Below, one piece after another: positions 63,268 to 64,000 of a DNA stretch of 64,000 nucleotides. Position numbers and translations under genes: made by a program. Positions within the stretch are counted from its first letter, which is position 1, and every line of letters begins with the position of its first letter. Source of the stretch: Mucilaginibacter aquariorum (GTDB taxonomy: Bacteria; Bacteroidota; Bacteroidia; Sphingobacteriales; Sphingobacteriaceae); contig NZ_JANHOH010000006.1 in NCBI RefSeq assembly GCF_024498135.1, positions 124,001 to 188,000 on the forward strand, in the 5' to 3' direction. Below the pieces are notes generated by a model, which worked only from the letters and a program-made list of their open reading frames with translations, made no database searches and was not told the origin of the DNA.

Positions 63268-64000
63268 ATGAGCAAAGCAATAATAATAGGTGGTGGAATA
63301 ATAGGGCTATTCTCGGCATATTACCTGAACAAATCTGGTTGGGAAGTAGAGATATTGGAACAGGGCGACCTTACCGACAATGCATCCTTCGGTAATGCCG
63401 GGATGATAGTGCCCAGCCATTTTATACCGCTGGCAGCGCCGGGTATGATAGAGCAGGGCATCAGGTGGATGTTTAACAGTAAAAGCCCGTTTTATGTAAA
63501 GCCGTCTTTAAACCCCGAGCTGATAGGCTGGGGATGGAAATTCCTGAAAGCGGCCAATAAACACCATGTAGAGCGGTCGGCGGGGGCACTGCGGGATCTG
63601 TCAATGCTCAGCAAAAAACTTTACCTGGACCTGGAACAGGATGCAGACTTTGATTTCGGCTTTGCCGATAAAGGCATATTAATGCTTTTTAAAACCCCCA
63701 AGTTTGAAGAAGAGGAACGCCACACCGCCGAAAAAGCTACTCATTTAGGCCTCGATGCGCAGTACCTTACTGCCGATGAATGCCGCAAGCTACAACCGGA
63801 TATTGAACTGGATGTACTGGGCGCCGTACACTACCATTGCGACGCGCATTTATATCCCAATAAACTAATTGCGGGCTTGGTAAAGCATTTAGAAAAAGCA
63901 GGCGTTAAGATCCATAGAAACACACCTGTTACCAATATGGAACAGGCCGGTGGCCAAATAACCCAGGTTATCAGCAATGATAAAAGCTTTACGGGCGATG
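63268..64000 (+). CDS. FAD-dependent D-amino acid (cis-4-hydroxy-D-proline) dehydrogenase, 3' end outside window
   Basis: The frame opens at ATG 63268 and is still open at base 64000 (about 244 codons). It begins MSKAIIIGGGIIGLFSAYYL, a FAD-binding GxGxxG motif, followed by VEILEQGDL (the ribose-binding Glu) and NASFGNAGMIVPSH, the DadA/DAAO-family signature. Residues WGWKFLKAA and the later HYHCDAHLYPNKL are typical of DadA-type dehydrogenases. In this cluster it should oxidise cis-4-hydroxy-D-proline to 1-pyrroline-4-hydroxy-2-carboxylate. Confidence 0.9.
   Translation, partial: MSKAIIIGGGIIGLFSAYYLNKSGWEVEILEQGDLTDNASFGNAGMIVPSHFIPLAAPGMIEQGIRWMFNSKSPFYVKPSLNPELIGWGWKFLKAANKHHVERSAGALRDLSMLSKKLYLDLEQDADFDFGFADKGILMLFKTPKFEEEERHTAEKATHLGLDAQYLTADECRKLQPDIELDVLGAVHYHCDAHLYPNKLIAGLVKHLEKAGVKIHRNTPVTNMEQAGGQITQVISNDKSFTGD

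Overview
The window looks like the chromosome of a Bacteroidetes bacterium of the family Sphingobacteriaceae, most like Mucilaginibacter or Pedobacter. The signs are SusC/SusD pairs, a hybrid two-component system (HTCS), the long form of IspG, -7 elements of the form TAnnTTTG, few Shine-Dalgarno sites, and many gaps holding short palindromic repeats. The genus is inferred from gene style only. I saw no rRNA, tRNA, CRISPR array, phage or insertion sequence.

Layout. 1-9.3 kb: the end of a membrane protein, a TldD/TldE peptidase pair with a twin-arginine-like leader on TldD, a phosphotransferase, an HIBADH-family dehydrogenase, a lipoprotein, IspG with two odd insertions, and an acetyltransferase. 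9.5-17.7 kb: a membrane-linked AraC regulator, a DoxX-like protein, DnaK, a single-domain response regulator, a glycine-zipper protein, a hydrolase and a GntP permease. 17.9-25 kb: a Bcr/CflA exporter, a GH51 arabinofuranosidase, an overlooked 53-residue basic protein with a perfect Shine-Dalgarno, and an MlaE-MlaF-MlaD lipid transport operon.

25.4-44.5 kb is a beta-mannan utilization locus: HTCS sensor, SusC, SusD, a TIG-domain surface lipoprotein, an AraC regulator, then a run of a sodium:sugar symporter, GH130 mannosylglucose phosphorylase, mannobiose 2-epimerase, a clan GH-A lipoprotein hydrolase and a GH26 mannanase. The chemistry is the known route mannan -> mannobiose -> mannosylglucose -> mannose-1-phosphate plus glucose. 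44.7-54.7 kb holds an MFS transporter, a DsbA-like oxidoreductase, a PQQ-type propeller protein, a metal-uptake-like operon (Cys-containing small protein, TonB receptor, PepSY membrane protein, metal-binding lipoprotein) and small secreted proteins.

55-64 kb is the most interesting region. A GH127 beta-L-arabinofuranosidase and a GH27 enzyme lie in one tight run with a DapA-family enzyme. They are followed by an aldehyde dehydrogenase, a hydroxyproline 2-epimerase and a DadA-type oxidase that runs off the window. The last four match every step from trans-4-hydroxy-L-proline to 2-oxoglutarate. GH127 enzymes are known to act on hydroxyproline-linked beta-L-arabinose, so I infer one locus that strips sugars from plant hydroxyproline-rich glycoproteins (extensins) and then burns the hydroxyproline.
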